Part shown: positions 9,766 through 18,467 of the stretch, in pieces
Numbering within the stretch: the first letter of the stretch is position 1
Layout of the letters: every line of letters begins with the position of its first letter
Assembly (NCBI GenBank): GCA_031376385.1
Contig: JANMDQ010000031.1
Span: forward strand, 1-64,000
From: Aquisediminimonas sp031376385
GTDB lineage: Bacteria; Pseudomonadota; Alphaproteobacteria; Sphingomonadales; Sphingomonadaceae
Direction: 5' to 3'
Length of the DNA: 64,000 nucleotides
Position numbers and translations under genes: made by a program
The notes under the pieces: model-generated
What the model saw: the letters and a program-made list of their open reading frames with translations, nothing else
Database searches by the model: none
Told to the model about the DNA's origin: nothing

Positions 9766-10554
9766 ATGATTCGACTCACTCACAGTCTTTCCGCATTGCG
9801 GCAGCGCGTTGCCCTCATCAATCCAGCACCTGCGGCCAAGGCAGGCGGCATGTTTCTGCTTGGGGATGATATGGTTGACGCCCGTCTTGGCGGTGGGCTT
9901 GGTCGGGCAGCGCTGCATGAAATATTTGCTGGGCAGGAAGAGGATGCAGGCGCGGCTGCGGTCTTTGCGCTAATCCTTGCCCTGCGCGGGGGAAATGCGA
10001 CAAAGCCGATCCTCTGGGTGCGCGATGACCGGGTAGAGCGCTCTGTCGGGCAAATATATGGCCCCGGACTGGTGGAGTTAGGAGCTGATCCAGACCGTTT
10101 TGTCATGGTGACTGCGCCGGATGAACTGGCGACGCTGCGGGCCGCCGGGGATAGCGTGAAGTGCGGGGCAGTTGGTGCTTTGGTCATTGAGCCTTACGGT
10201 AAAGCCCGCACGCTTGATCTGACAGCGACACGCAGACTTGCCCTCGCGGCGGCCTCTTCCGGCGTTCTAACGCTGTTACTTCGTGTGGGTGCTGAGCCAT
10301 CAGCCAGTGCCGCGCAAACCCGCTGGAGCGTTTGTGCGGCGTCCTCGGAACCACTTGCTGCCAATGCGCCGGGGATTGTGACCCTGAATGTCAATTTATT
10401 GCGCCATCGTTCCGGAGTTGCTGGATTTGAGGCCTGTTTGGAGTGGAACCGTGACCAACAAATCTGCGTTTCGCAAACCCGTGGAGGGGCGGCGCTATCT
10501 GGGGGTATTCCTTCCTCTGCTTTCTTCGGAACGGATCAAGCAAAAGCAGCATGA
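9766..10554 (+). CDS. imuA: ImuA, RecA-like mutasome component
   Basis: 262-aa RecA/SulA-related protein of the ImuA-ImuB-DnaE2 translesion mutasome, which performs error-prone synthesis after DNA damage. It shows the typical GGGLGRAALHEIF entry and the core LILALRGGNATKPILWVRDD and YGPGLVELGADPDRFVMV. The Walker A region is degenerate, as expected in the family. It is the first gene of the cassette, directly behind the LexA box. Its 3' end overlaps the proposed imuB start by 74 nt, so imuB translation is probably coupled. Confidence 0.9.
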   Translation: MIRLTHSLSALRQRVALINPAPAAKAGGMFLLGDDMVDARLGGGLGRAALHEIFAGQEEDAGAAAVFALILALRGGNATKPILWVRDDRVERSVGQIYGPGLVELGADPDRFVMVTAPDELATLRAAGDSVKCGAVGALVIEPYGKARTLDLTATRRLALAAASSGVLTLLLRVGAEPSASAAQTRWSVCAASSEPLAANAPGIVTLNVNLLRHRSGVAGFEACLEWNRDQQICVSQTRGGAALSGGIPSSAFFGTDQAKAA

Positions 10555-11992
10555 CATTTGTTCAAAGTCCCCTTTTGTCCTGACGGAGAAAAAACGCGGC
10601 GCTGTATATGTGGTTGCCGTTGACCACCGCGCGCAGGCGTTTGGCATTGGCGGTGATATGACATTTGCTGATGCTCGTGCCCGCGTTCCTGAACTGGCGG
10701 CCTTCCCCCATGACGAGCGGGCAGATGCGACGCTTCTCGACTGGCTGGCAGAGGGGTGTGATCGCTACACGCCTATGGTGGCGCTTGAGCCGCCTTATGG
10801 CATAATACTTGATATTACAGGCTGTGCGCATCTGTTCGCAAAGGGTGAGACAGGACTCCAAAATGATCTTGTCGATCGGTTGGCGCGTCACGGCCTGACG
10901 TCACGCACTGCCATTGCGTCAACAGCTGATGCGGCACTGGCTCTTGCCCAATATGGGGCTGAGGGTGTGCGCGATTTGCCTGTCACTGTGATGCGCCTGC
11001 CGCATGATGCGCATAGTGCTTTGCGCCGCGCAGGCCTCTATACATTAGGCGATCTTGCGGACCGACCAAGCGCGCCACTCGCTGCGCGTTTTGGTGAAAA
11101 AGCGACAGCTTTACTCGCACGCCTTTTGGGCAAAGAGGATATACGCATCACGCCGAGGCGCGTGCCCCCAGCGCTTGTCGTTGACCAGCACTTCGCCGAA
11201 CCCATCGCACGCGAGGAGGATGTGCTGAACACATTAGACAGCTTGGCGGCGGATATGGCCGTGCAATTGTCAGAGCGGGGGGCCGGAGGGCGGCGGTTTG
11301 AAGCCAGCCTTTTCCGCAGCGACGGTCATGTCGCGCGCCTGTTTATTGAGACCAGCGCCCCCACGCGTGATGCTCCTTTACTGAATAGGCTTTTCCGGGA
11401 GCGGATCAGCAGCTTGTCTGACCCTTTGGATCCCGGCTTTGGCTATGATCTTGTCAGGCTTGCCGTGCCTGTGATTGGACCTCTCACGCTTCAGCAATTG
11501 CAGCTGGAAGGCGGCAGCGTTGCAGAGGCCGAAATTGCCGCTTTGATTGACCGGCTCGCGGTGCGACTGGGCCGTCACCGGTTGCGTCGCTTGTCTGCAG
11601 GTGACAGCCATATTCCTGAACAAGCCAGCCTATCCTTCCCTGCTGTTGAAGCTGCGCCACCAAATCACTGGCCGCAGCCCGAAACAGGCGAGCCGGCGCT
11701 GCGGCCACTCTATCTTTTTGATCCGCCCCAACGGATCATTGTTATGGCCGAAGTACCAGATGGGCCACCGCGCCAATTTCGCTGGCGTCGTGCGATGCAT
11801 GACGTGTCTCGGTTTGAAGGACCAGAACGCATCGCCGCAGAATGGTGGAAGCGCCGGAATATGAGGGGCCTCACCCGTGATTATTTCCGTGTGGAGGATG
11901 TAAGGGGACGGCGTTTTTGGCTGTTTCGCCACGGGCTTTACGGAAGCGAGCAAGTGAACCCCGACTGGTATTTGCACGGGCTGTTTGCGTGA
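10481..11992 (+). CDS. imuB: ImuB, catalytically inactive Y-family polymerase
   Basis: Adaptor of the SOS mutasome that links DnaE2 to the sliding clamp. It has a Y-family fold (ILDITGCAHLFAKGETGL, then the little-finger region) without the acidic catalytic residues, as is normal for ImuB. A clamp-binding-like segment, QASLSF, sits in the C-terminal third. The reading frame is open from 10388, but the family start (RRYLGVFLPLLSSERIK) points to the GTG at 10481, giving 503 aa inside the imuA 3' end; the GTG at 10451 is an alternative. The stop overlaps the dnaE2 GTG as GTGA. Confidence 0.9.
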   Translation: MEGRRYLGVFLPLLSSERIKQKQHDICSKSPFVLTEKKRGAVYVVAVDHRAQAFGIGGDMTFADARARVPELAAFPHDERADATLLDWLAEGCDRYTPMVALEPPYGIILDITGCAHLFAKGETGLQNDLVDRLARHGLTSRTAIASTADAALALAQYGAEGVRDLPVTVMRLPHDAHSALRRAGLYTLGDLADRPSAPLAARFGEKATALLARLLGKEDIRITPRRVPPALVVDQHFAEPIAREEDVLNTLDSLAADMAVQLSERGAGGRRFEASLFRSDGHVARLFIETSAPTRDAPLLNRLFRERISSLSDPLDPGFGYDLVRLAVPVIGPLTLQQLQLEGGSVAEAEIAALIDRLAVRLGRHRLRRLSAGDSHIPEQASLSFPAVEAAPPNHWPQPETGEPALRPLYLFDPPQRIIVMAEVPDGPPRQFRWRRAMHDVSRFEGPERIAAEWWKRRNMRGLTRDYFRVEDVRGRRFWLFRHGLYGSEQVNPDWYLHGLFA

Positions 11993-14900
11993 GCTTTGCT
12001 GAAGCCATCGCAGCGACCAATTTCTCTTTCCTGCGCGGCGCCTCTCATCCCGCAGAGATGGTAGAGTCAGCGATTGCGCTGGGATATACAGGCTTAGGCA
12101 TTGCAGACCGTAATTCAGTGGCTGGCGTGGTGCGGGCATGGAGCGCGCTCAAGGAGGCCCGCGAAGAAGGGTGCGGGCTTGGGTTCAGGCTCCTCACCGG
12201 TGCGCGTTTAGTCTTTGCCGATAAGACCCCTGATATCATTGCCTATCCCCGAAATCGAGAAGCTTGGAGCCGCCTGACGCGGATGCTGTCCGTTGGCAAT
12301 TTACGCAGCACCAAAGGGGACTGCACACTGAACCGGGCAGATATAGCCAAATGGTGCGCGGATATGGCGCTGGTCGTGATGATGCCGGCTCAAGATGTCG
12401 ATTACGAACTCATTTATGAGTTGAAGCAAATTACGAACCATCTCTGGATCGGCGCGTCTATGAACCGTGCTGGTCGTGATAAGCGGCATCTATCATTACT
12501 CAAAACCCTGTCTGCGCAGACCACTGTGCCCCTTATCGCAACCAATGATGCGCTTTATGCTACGTCTGAAACACGGCCACTGCATGATATCCTGACCTGT
12601 ATTCGGGAAAAGACGAACGTTCAAAAGGCAGGTCGCCTTCTATCGGCCAACGCCGAACGCTACCTGAAAACGCCGCAGGAAATGGTACGCTTGTTTGCCG
12701 ATTGCCCGGAGGCGGTGAACGAAACGCAACGGCTATTCTCAGCAGTTGATTTCGACCTCTCCCAAATTGCTTATGAATATCCGCATGAGCCTGTTCCTGA
12801 CGGCTATACGCCGCAGGGCTGGCTGGAGGAGTTGGTGAGCACAAAGACCAGATCCCGCTGGCCAAACGGCGTGCCCTACAAGATGCAGGCCTTAATCGAT
12901 GAAGAGTTTCGCATTATCGGGCAGATGGGTTACGCCGCCTACTTTTTGACCGTTCATGATATTGTACAATTTGCCCAAGGACGCGGAATCCTGTGCCAAG
13001 GGCGGGGATCAGCGGCCAATTCGGCAGTATGCTTCGTGCTTGGTATCACCGCTGTTGATCCGGCCAAACACAGTCTTCTTTTCTCCCGCTTTATTTCTGA
13101 AGAGCGCAAAGAGCCGCCCGATATCGACGTTGATTTTGAACATGAGAGGCGTGAGGAGGTGATGCAATATGTTTATGAACGCTATGGCCGCCACCGCGCC
13201 GGGATCGTCGCCACTGTTATTCATTACCGCCCACGCAGCGCCGTGCGTGAGGTGGGCAAGGCGCTGGGCCTAACCGGAGATGTGACAGCGCGGCTTTCTT
13301 CAACTGTGTGGGGCAGCTATTCCAGCAGCGTTGAGGCCAAACGGTTTCAGGAGGCTGGCTTTGATCCAGACAATCCTGAAATTGCCCGACTCAATCATTT
13401 CGTTCAGGCCATCCTTAAATTTCCGCGCCATTTGTCTCAGCATGTCGGCGGGTTCGTTTTGAGTGAAGAGCGGTTAGACGGCATCGTGCCCATTCAAAAC
13501 GCCGCCATGGCTGATCGAACCTTCATTGAATGGGATAAAGATGATATTGATGCGCTAGGCCTGATGAAGGTCGATGTGTTGGCGTTGGGAATGCTGACGT
13601 GCATCAAAAAAGCCTTTGATATGATCGTGGACTATGATGGCCGTCACTTGACGCTCGATTCAGTTCCTGACAGTGACGAAGCCGTCTGGGACATGCTGTG
13701 CAAGGGTGATAGCATCGGCGTGTTTCAAGTTGAAAGTCGCGCACAGATCAACATGCTACCGCGTCTGCGCCCTCGCGCTTTTTATGACCTTGCGATTCAA
13801 GTCGCGATTGTCCGCCCGGGCCCCATTCAGGGCGATATGGTCCACCCCTATCTCAGGCGGCGGCAAGGGCGTGAGGCGGTTGAATTCCCCTCCCCCTCCC
13901 CACCGCATGACCAGAATGAACTGCGCGAGGTTTTGGGTAAAACCTTGGGCGTGCCGCTGTTTCAGGAACAGGCGATGAAGCTGGCAATTGTCGCGGCCGA
14001 TTTTACCCCTTCTGAATCAAACCAGCTGCGCCGTGCGATGGCGACATTCCGCAACCTCGGCACCATTGATGCCTTCCGCGAAAAGCTGGTGAACGGCATG
14101 GCCGCGCGCGGATATGAGGCTGAATTTGCCGAACGCTGTTTCAAACAGATTGAAGGCTTTGGCAGCTACGGATTCCCCGAAAGCCACGCGATTGCCTTTG
14201 CCCGGTTGGTCTGGGTCTCATCTTGGATTAAATATCATTATCCGGCAATATTTGCAGCCGCTTTGCTCAACTCTCAGCCAATGGGCTTTTACGCACCTGC
14301 ACAGCTGGTGCGCGATGCCATGGAACACTGCGTCGATGTACAGCCTGCTGACGTTAATTTAAGTGACTGGGACAATAGCCTTGAAGAGAGCAGTCTTCGA
14401 CTGGGCCTACGGCAAATTGAGGGCTTCCGTGAAGGATGGGCGGATATGGTCACTGCGGCTCGTCCATTTCATTCAATTGAGCATCTGGCACGCCGATCTC
14501 TTTTGCCACAGCGCGCCTTACGTCTGCTTGCTGATGCAGATGCATTGCGTTCGCTTGGTTCTGATCGGCGTGAAGGGGCATGGGAAGTGCGCCGTCTGCC
14601 CAATAATGAGCTCCCCTTATTCGCAGCCGCGCGTGCGAGAGAACTGGGTGTCGAGCCTGACATTGGCCTACCGGCTATGCAACTGAGTGAACATGTAGCC
14701 GCTGATTATCAAACCATCCGTCTTTCCCTCAAAGCTCATCCGATGCAGTTCCTGAGACCAGTTTTTGGATGTGAATCCGTTCTAAGCTGTGCAGATGCAG
14801 CGGCATCAAAAAACGGCGCGCGGATTAAAACAGCTGGGATCGTCTTGGTTCGCCAACGGCCCGGCAAAGGCAATGCGATCTTTGTCACATTGGAGGATGA

Positions 14901-15210
14901 AACGGGGATCACCAATGTCGTCATCTGGGCGCGCCTCTTCGAACGCTATCGCCGCGCGATCATGTCTGCACGCCTCATGCTGGTCGAAGGTGAGCTCCAA
15001 CGCAGCCCCGAAGGTGTGATCCATCTGATGGCCACACATGTCCATGATCGTAGTGCACAACTCGATACATTATCTCAAACCCATCAAGCCACCCCACCCT
15101 ATGCGCATGCCGATGAGATTAGACACCCCCAAGAGCCACGCCATAACGGGCGCACATCGAGCCACCCAAGGGGGGCACGCATTATACCAAAGTCGAGAGA
15201 TTTTCATTAG
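11989..15210 (+). CDS. dnaE2: Error-prone DNA polymerase III alpha subunit DnaE2 (ImuC)
   Basis: C-family polymerase that carries out SOS-induced mutagenic lesion bypass with ImuA and ImuB. The N-terminal PHP domain begins FAEAIAATNFSFLRGASHP. The palm region has GRGSAANSAVCF and the catalytic acidic motif PDIDVDFEHERREEV (about residue 376). An OB-fold region follows (GIVLVRQRPGKGNAIFVTLE), and the family tail IIPKSRDFH is intact. The frame is open from 11917, but the GTG at 11989 overlaps the imuB stop and matches the family start, giving 1073 aa. Confidence 0.95.
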   Translation: MSFAEAIAATNFSFLRGASHPAEMVESAIALGYTGLGIADRNSVAGVVRAWSALKEAREEGCGLGFRLLTGARLVFADKTPDIIAYPRNREAWSRLTRMLSVGNLRSTKGDCTLNRADIAKWCADMALVVMMPAQDVDYELIYELKQITNHLWIGASMNRAGRDKRHLSLLKTLSAQTTVPLIATNDALYATSETRPLHDILTCIREKTNVQKAGRLLSANAERYLKTPQEMVRLFADCPEAVNETQRLFSAVDFDLSQIAYEYPHEPVPDGYTPQGWLEELVSTKTRSRWPNGVPYKMQALIDEEFRIIGQMGYAAYFLTVHDIVQFAQGRGILCQGRGSAANSAVCFVLGITAVDPAKHSLLFSRFISEERKEPPDIDVDFEHERREEVMQYVYERYGRHRAGIVATVIHYRPRSAVREVGKALGLTGDVTARLSSTVWGSYSSSVEAKRFQEAGFDPDNPEIARLNHFVQAILKFPRHLSQHVGGFVLSEERLDGIVPIQNAAMADRTFIEWDKDDIDALGLMKVDVLALGMLTCIKKAFDMIVDYDGRHLTLDSVPDSDEAVWDMLCKGDSIGVFQVESRAQINMLPRLRPRAFYDLAIQVAIVRPGPIQGDMVHPYLRRRQGREAVEFPSPSPPHDQNELREVLGKTLGVPLFQEQAMKLAIVAADFTPSESNQLRRAMATFRNLGTIDAFREKLVNGMAARGYEAEFAERCFKQIEGFGSYGFPESHAIAFARLVWVSSWIKYHYPAIFAAALLNSQPMGFYAPAQLVRDAMEHCVDVQPADVNLSDWDNSLEESSLRLGLRQIEGFREGWADMVTAARPFHSIEHLARRSLLPQRALRLLADADALRSLGSDRREGAWEVRRLPNNELPLFAAARARELGVEPDIGLPAMQLSEHVAADYQTIRLSLKAHPMQFLRPVFGCESVLSCADAAASKNGARIKTAGIVLVRQRPGKGNAIFVTLEDETGITNVVIWARLFERYRRAIMSARLMLVEGELQRSPEGVIHLMATHVHDRSAQLDTLSQTHQATPPYAHADEIRHPQEPRHNGRTSSHPRGARIIPKSRDFH

Positions 15211-15581
15211 GGTCCACAGCCATTGCAGCCAACAGATAGAGGTTGCTGCCACCACGAAACTGGCGGGGTCGCGCGTCGTGACACCGACACTTATCTTTAT
15301 AGCGTTGACCGAAATAAGGCATGGTGATTGACATTGCACATCATAATTGAGGTGGACAAGTTCTCGCTATTGTGGCTGCCGAACCTATTGACGCCGCTGC
15401 GATCATCGCCCACGTTGAGATAGTACTGAGTGGAGTGACAGCTCCAAAATTAGTGCAGTCTATTGAAGCGATTCCCCGGACGGCTGCTGGCAAGATGGAT
15501 AAGAAGGCACTTCGATTACAGCGCTGAGGTGAAAATGTGCGGATGGTCAATTAGGCTGACGTTGATGGAGAGGGTGTAAAC
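15211..15581. other. Intergenic region dnaE2 / PQQ dehydrogenase with a gene remnant
   Basis: About 370 bp without an intact gene. The left half (15211-15350) shows nothing recognisable. The right half contains the stub of an acyl-CoA synthetase described separately, and the ribosome site of the following gene. Confidence 0.6.
15351..15527 (+). pseudogene. C-terminal remnant of an AMP-forming acyl-CoA synthetase
   Basis: An open frame of 58 codons, preceded directly by TGA (15348-15350) and without a start codon, ends at TGA 15527. Its translation is the tail of an AMP-dependent acyl-CoA synthetase/ligase: IVAAEPIDAAAIIAHVE, then the core motif IPRTAAGKMDKKALRLQR, which carries the conserved acyl-adenylate lysine in the GK(M/I)DKK context. 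The rest of the enzyme (about 450 residues) is absent upstream, where dnaE2 ends only 140 bp away. This is therefore a deletion scar rather than a frameshifted gene. Confidence 0.7.
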
Positions 15582-17726
15582 ATGAACAAAGCAATGAATT
15601 TACGGATTGCAGTGCTGCTCAGCCTGAGCGCGCTGACCGCGTGTGGCGGCAGTATCGGCGGAAAGAATGCCGCGGTTGATGACGCCCGTTTGCTTGCTGG
15701 CGATGCCGATGGCGCTAACTGGCTATCCTATGGCCGAACCTATGATGAACAGCGCTTTTCTCCGCTGGCACAGGTCAGCGACGCCAATGTCTCTCAGCTT
15801 GGGCTTGAATGGTCATCTGATATGGATACGGCGCGCGGTCAGGAAGCAACTCCGATTGTGGTGGACGGCGTAATGTATGTCTCAACAGCGTGGAGCATGG
15901 TGAAAGCCTATGATGCGGCGACTGGAAAGCCGCTGTGGAGTTATGATCCCGAAGTCCCCCGCGAAAAGCTGGTCGATGTATGCTGCGATGCCGTTAATCG
16001 CGGTGTCGCTGTTTATAAGGGCAAGGTCTACGTCGCGACTTTAGCTGGCCATTTGGTCGCCCTGAACGCTGATACCGGAGCCGTCATCTGGGATAAGCTG
16101 ACCATACCCAAGGATTCGCATATGGCGATCACAGGTGCACCGCGCATTGTGAAGGGCAAAGTCCTGATTGGCTCCGCAGGTGCGGAATATATCACACGCG
16201 GCTATATTGCTGCATTTGATGCGGAAAGCGGGGAAGAATCCTGGCGATTTTACACAGTCCCTGGCGACCCATCAAAACCCTTTGAAGGCAAGCATCTTGA
16301 CGCTGCAGCGAAGACTTGGCCAGCAGAGGCTTGGAAACGGGGCGGCGGTGGAACGGTTTGGGATTCGATCACTTATGATCCGGAGACTGATCTCATCTAT
16401 TTCGGGACGGCCAATGCAGAGCCCTGGAACCCGGCAGCGCGCGGGACGACTGGCGGCGATAGCCTTTACACGGCGTCAATCGTTGCGGTAAATCCTGACT
16501 CAGGCGAATATGTTTGGCATTTTCAAGAAACACCTGAGGACCGGTGGGACTTTGATTCCAATCAACAAATTATCGCCACCAACCTGATGCTTGGAGGCAA
16601 AGAACAGCGCGTCATCATGCACGCGCCTAAGAACGGCTTTTTCTATGTGCTCGATGCCAAAACGGGCAAATTCATTTCAGGCAAACCTTTCGCCAAAGTC
16701 ACATGGGCAAGCAGCCTTGACCCTGTAACCGGTCGCCCCAATATCAATCCTGAGGCGCGGTATGAAGTTACCGGCAAACCATTTATTGGCTTTCCGGGCG
16801 CAATGGGCGCGCATAGCTGGCAACCTATGTCATACAGCCCAAAAACTGGACTTGTTTACATTCCGGCCAATGAAGCCGCACAACCATATATGGCGGCTGC
16901 CAAGGGCTGGAAACCGGGCGAAACCGGTTTTCAAACAGGCTTAGATAACACGCTTGTCACGATGCCAGCGGACTTGGCGGCGCGCGAAGGTGCGTCTGCT
17001 GCCACTACCGGATCGCTGGTTGCTTGGGATCCGATCGCGGGCAAGGCGCGCTGGACGGTTCAGCATAAGGGGCCATCCAATGGTGGTACTCTCTCCACTG
17101 CCGGAAACCTTGTTTTTCAAGGAACAGCAGGCGGCGAATTTCGCGCTTATACCGCTGATACCGGCAAGCAGCTTTGGTCTTTCCCGTCACAGACCGGCAT
17201 TATCGCGGCGCCCATGACCTACTCAGTAAAAGGCGTTCAATATGTCGCAATCTTGGTGGGTTGGGGTGGCGTCTATGATGTTGCTCCTCCAGGTTTCCTT
17301 GCGCGCAAATCAGGGTCGGTACGCAATATCAGCCGCTTGCTGGTCTTCAAAATCGGCGGCAAATCGACGCTTCCTGCGCCAAAACCCGAAGCCATGGCTG
17401 TCCTTGATCCTCCGCCCTTCACCGGCAAGCCGGAACAGGTGTTGGCTGGTGCGAGCATTTACGCCAACAGCTGTACCTTTTGTCACGGCGATTCCGGGAT
17501 TGCAGGCGGGTTGAACCCCGACCTTCGCCATGCGGCTTCGCTGAGCAACCCCAAGCTTTGGCAGCAGATCGTCCATGACGGCCTGTTAAAAGCCAACGGC
17601 ATGGTGGCGTGGAACAAGGATTTTAGCCCTGCCCAGATCGAAAGCATCCGGCAATATATTATCAAGCGAGCTAACGAAGATAAGGCGCTGGAAGCGAAAA
17701 GTGCCAAAAAAATCGCAATGCGATGA
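15582..17726 (+). CDS. PQQ-dependent alcohol dehydrogenase with C-terminal cytochrome c (quinohaemoprotein)
   Basis: Periplasmic or membrane-anchored oxidation of alcohols, passing electrons from PQQ to a haem c domain and on to the respiratory chain. The N-terminus is a signal with a lipobox-like LTAC. An eight-bladed propeller follows with repeated AYDAATGKPLWSY, AFDAESGEESWRF and ALNADTGAVIWDK blade motifs. The vicinal Cys pair VCCDAV (about residue 132) is typical of PQQ dehydrogenases. The haem-binding CTFCH lies at about residue 630. The length (714 aa) is normal for the fused type. GGAGAGGG precedes the ATG. No PQQ biosynthesis gene is nearby. Confidence 0.92.
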   Translation: MNKAMNLRIAVLLSLSALTACGGSIGGKNAAVDDARLLAGDADGANWLSYGRTYDEQRFSPLAQVSDANVSQLGLEWSSDMDTARGQEATPIVVDGVMYVSTAWSMVKAYDAATGKPLWSYDPEVPREKLVDVCCDAVNRGVAVYKGKVYVATLAGHLVALNADTGAVIWDKLTIPKDSHMAITGAPRIVKGKVLIGSAGAEYITRGYIAAFDAESGEESWRFYTVPGDPSKPFEGKHLDAAAKTWPAEAWKRGGGGTVWDSITYDPETDLIYFGTANAEPWNPAARGTTGGDSLYTASIVAVNPDSGEYVWHFQETPEDRWDFDSNQQIIATNLMLGGKEQRVIMHAPKNGFFYVLDAKTGKFISGKPFAKVTWASSLDPVTGRPNINPEARYEVTGKPFIGFPGAMGAHSWQPMSYSPKTGLVYIPANEAAQPYMAAAKGWKPGETGFQTGLDNTLVTMPADLAAREGASAATTGSLVAWDPIAGKARWTVQHKGPSNGGTLSTAGNLVFQGTAGGEFRAYTADTGKQLWSFPSQTGIIAAPMTYSVKGVQYVAILVGWGGVYDVAPPGFLARKSGSVRNISRLLVFKIGGKSTLPAPKPEAMAVLDPPPFTGKPEQVLAGASIYANSCTFCHGDSGIAGGLNPDLRHAASLSNPKLWQQIVHDGLLKANGMVAWNKDFSPAQIESIRQYIIKRANEDKALEAKSAKKIAMR

Positions 17727-17733
17727 TCAATAT

Positions 17734-17772
17734 CAGTCTCTGCCCTGCCCATTGCGGCTGGGGTAGAGACTG
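17734..17772 (+). terminator. Hairpin after the PQQ dehydrogenase
   Basis: Stem of CAGTCTCTGCCC against GGGGTAGAGACTG, allowing one G-U pair and one mismatch, 7 nt after the stop codon. The T-tract is poor, so it is a probable rather than classical terminator. Confidence 0.45.
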
Positions 17773-18079
17773 AAACCTATCGGGCTAGATGCGCGTCGAG
17801 CACGTTTGATTTCCACGGCAAAGCGATTGAGCCGCACATTGATCCGCACAAGGGAAAGCCGGACGCACGCGAAGCCCGATGATACCAATTATGCACTTCG
17901 GACTCGGTCGGGGCATGTTCGGTGATAACTGACAGTGCTTGCGGATTTGAAAGTTGCTGAAAGCCGCAGAATAGCCTCAAAGTTGACACTAGGTTGACAC
18001 CTGAACCGAATTTACAAACGCTCATTCGCGGCAGTCGTTTAGCTGTTGGATCAGTGCAGATTTGCATCCTGTCGCGCGT

Positions 18080-18134
18080 ATAAGGTGACAAAGTTCACTA
18101 CAAAATGGGTATTTCTGTCACCTTATGTCACCTT
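18080..18134. promoter_or_regulatory. Candidate operator: repeated TGTCACCTT half-sites
   Basis: A perfect 11-bp inverted repeat (ATAAGGTGACA at 18080-18090, TGTCACCTTAT at 18116-18126) is followed by a third half-site TGTCACCTT at 18126-18134, 10 bp after the second on the same strand. The geometry suggests a transcription-factor site. The regulated gene may be the hydrolase that starts 330 bp downstream. Confidence 0.4.
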
Positions 18135-18467
18135 TGGAGAGGATGAAGGGCAAGCTATTTGCGGCGCATATTTTTCGAAGTTGTGTAAAGTTGTGCCACT
18201 CGCACGTTTTTATTCGTGCTGATCTATCTGCAATGGAGACGCGTAAAGACATGGCTCAGGAAATTCTCTCCTGCGCCAGGTGATTGTTATTTATCCGCGA
18301 TACTCGCGTGTCAAAGAGTAACGGAACATATAATGAACAATTTCAATTCGTCAAGCTTGAAATTGGGTTTGAAGTCTCCGCTTCCGCTAAGGTTTTAGAC
18401 ATAAGCGGCTAGCATTGAGGCGCACGCCAGCAGTCATTAGCTTGACCGCAACTCCTGTTCGTGAAAC

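Larger units (their letters stand above)
17727..18467. other. 740-bp region without a convincing gene
   Basis: It contains a terminator-like hairpin (17734-17772), a direct repeat of GTTGACAC at 17982-17989 and 17993-18000 (11-bp period), and a set of TGTCACCTT half-sites (18080-18134). Reading frames here are short and their products resemble nothing I know. The region may contain decayed genes. Together with the synthetase stub before the dehydrogenase, it suggests past rearrangement on both sides of that gene. Confidence 0.55.

Noticed and set aside
17777..18091. 104-aa minus-strand frame
   Set aside because: The product resembles no protein, lacks a convincing ribosome site and starts inside the repeated half-site region. 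Probably chance.
18125..18283. 52-aa plus-strand frame starting in the TGTCACCTT repeats
   Set aside because: No ribosome site at the first ATG, GGAGAGG directly abuts the second ATG, and no recognisable product.
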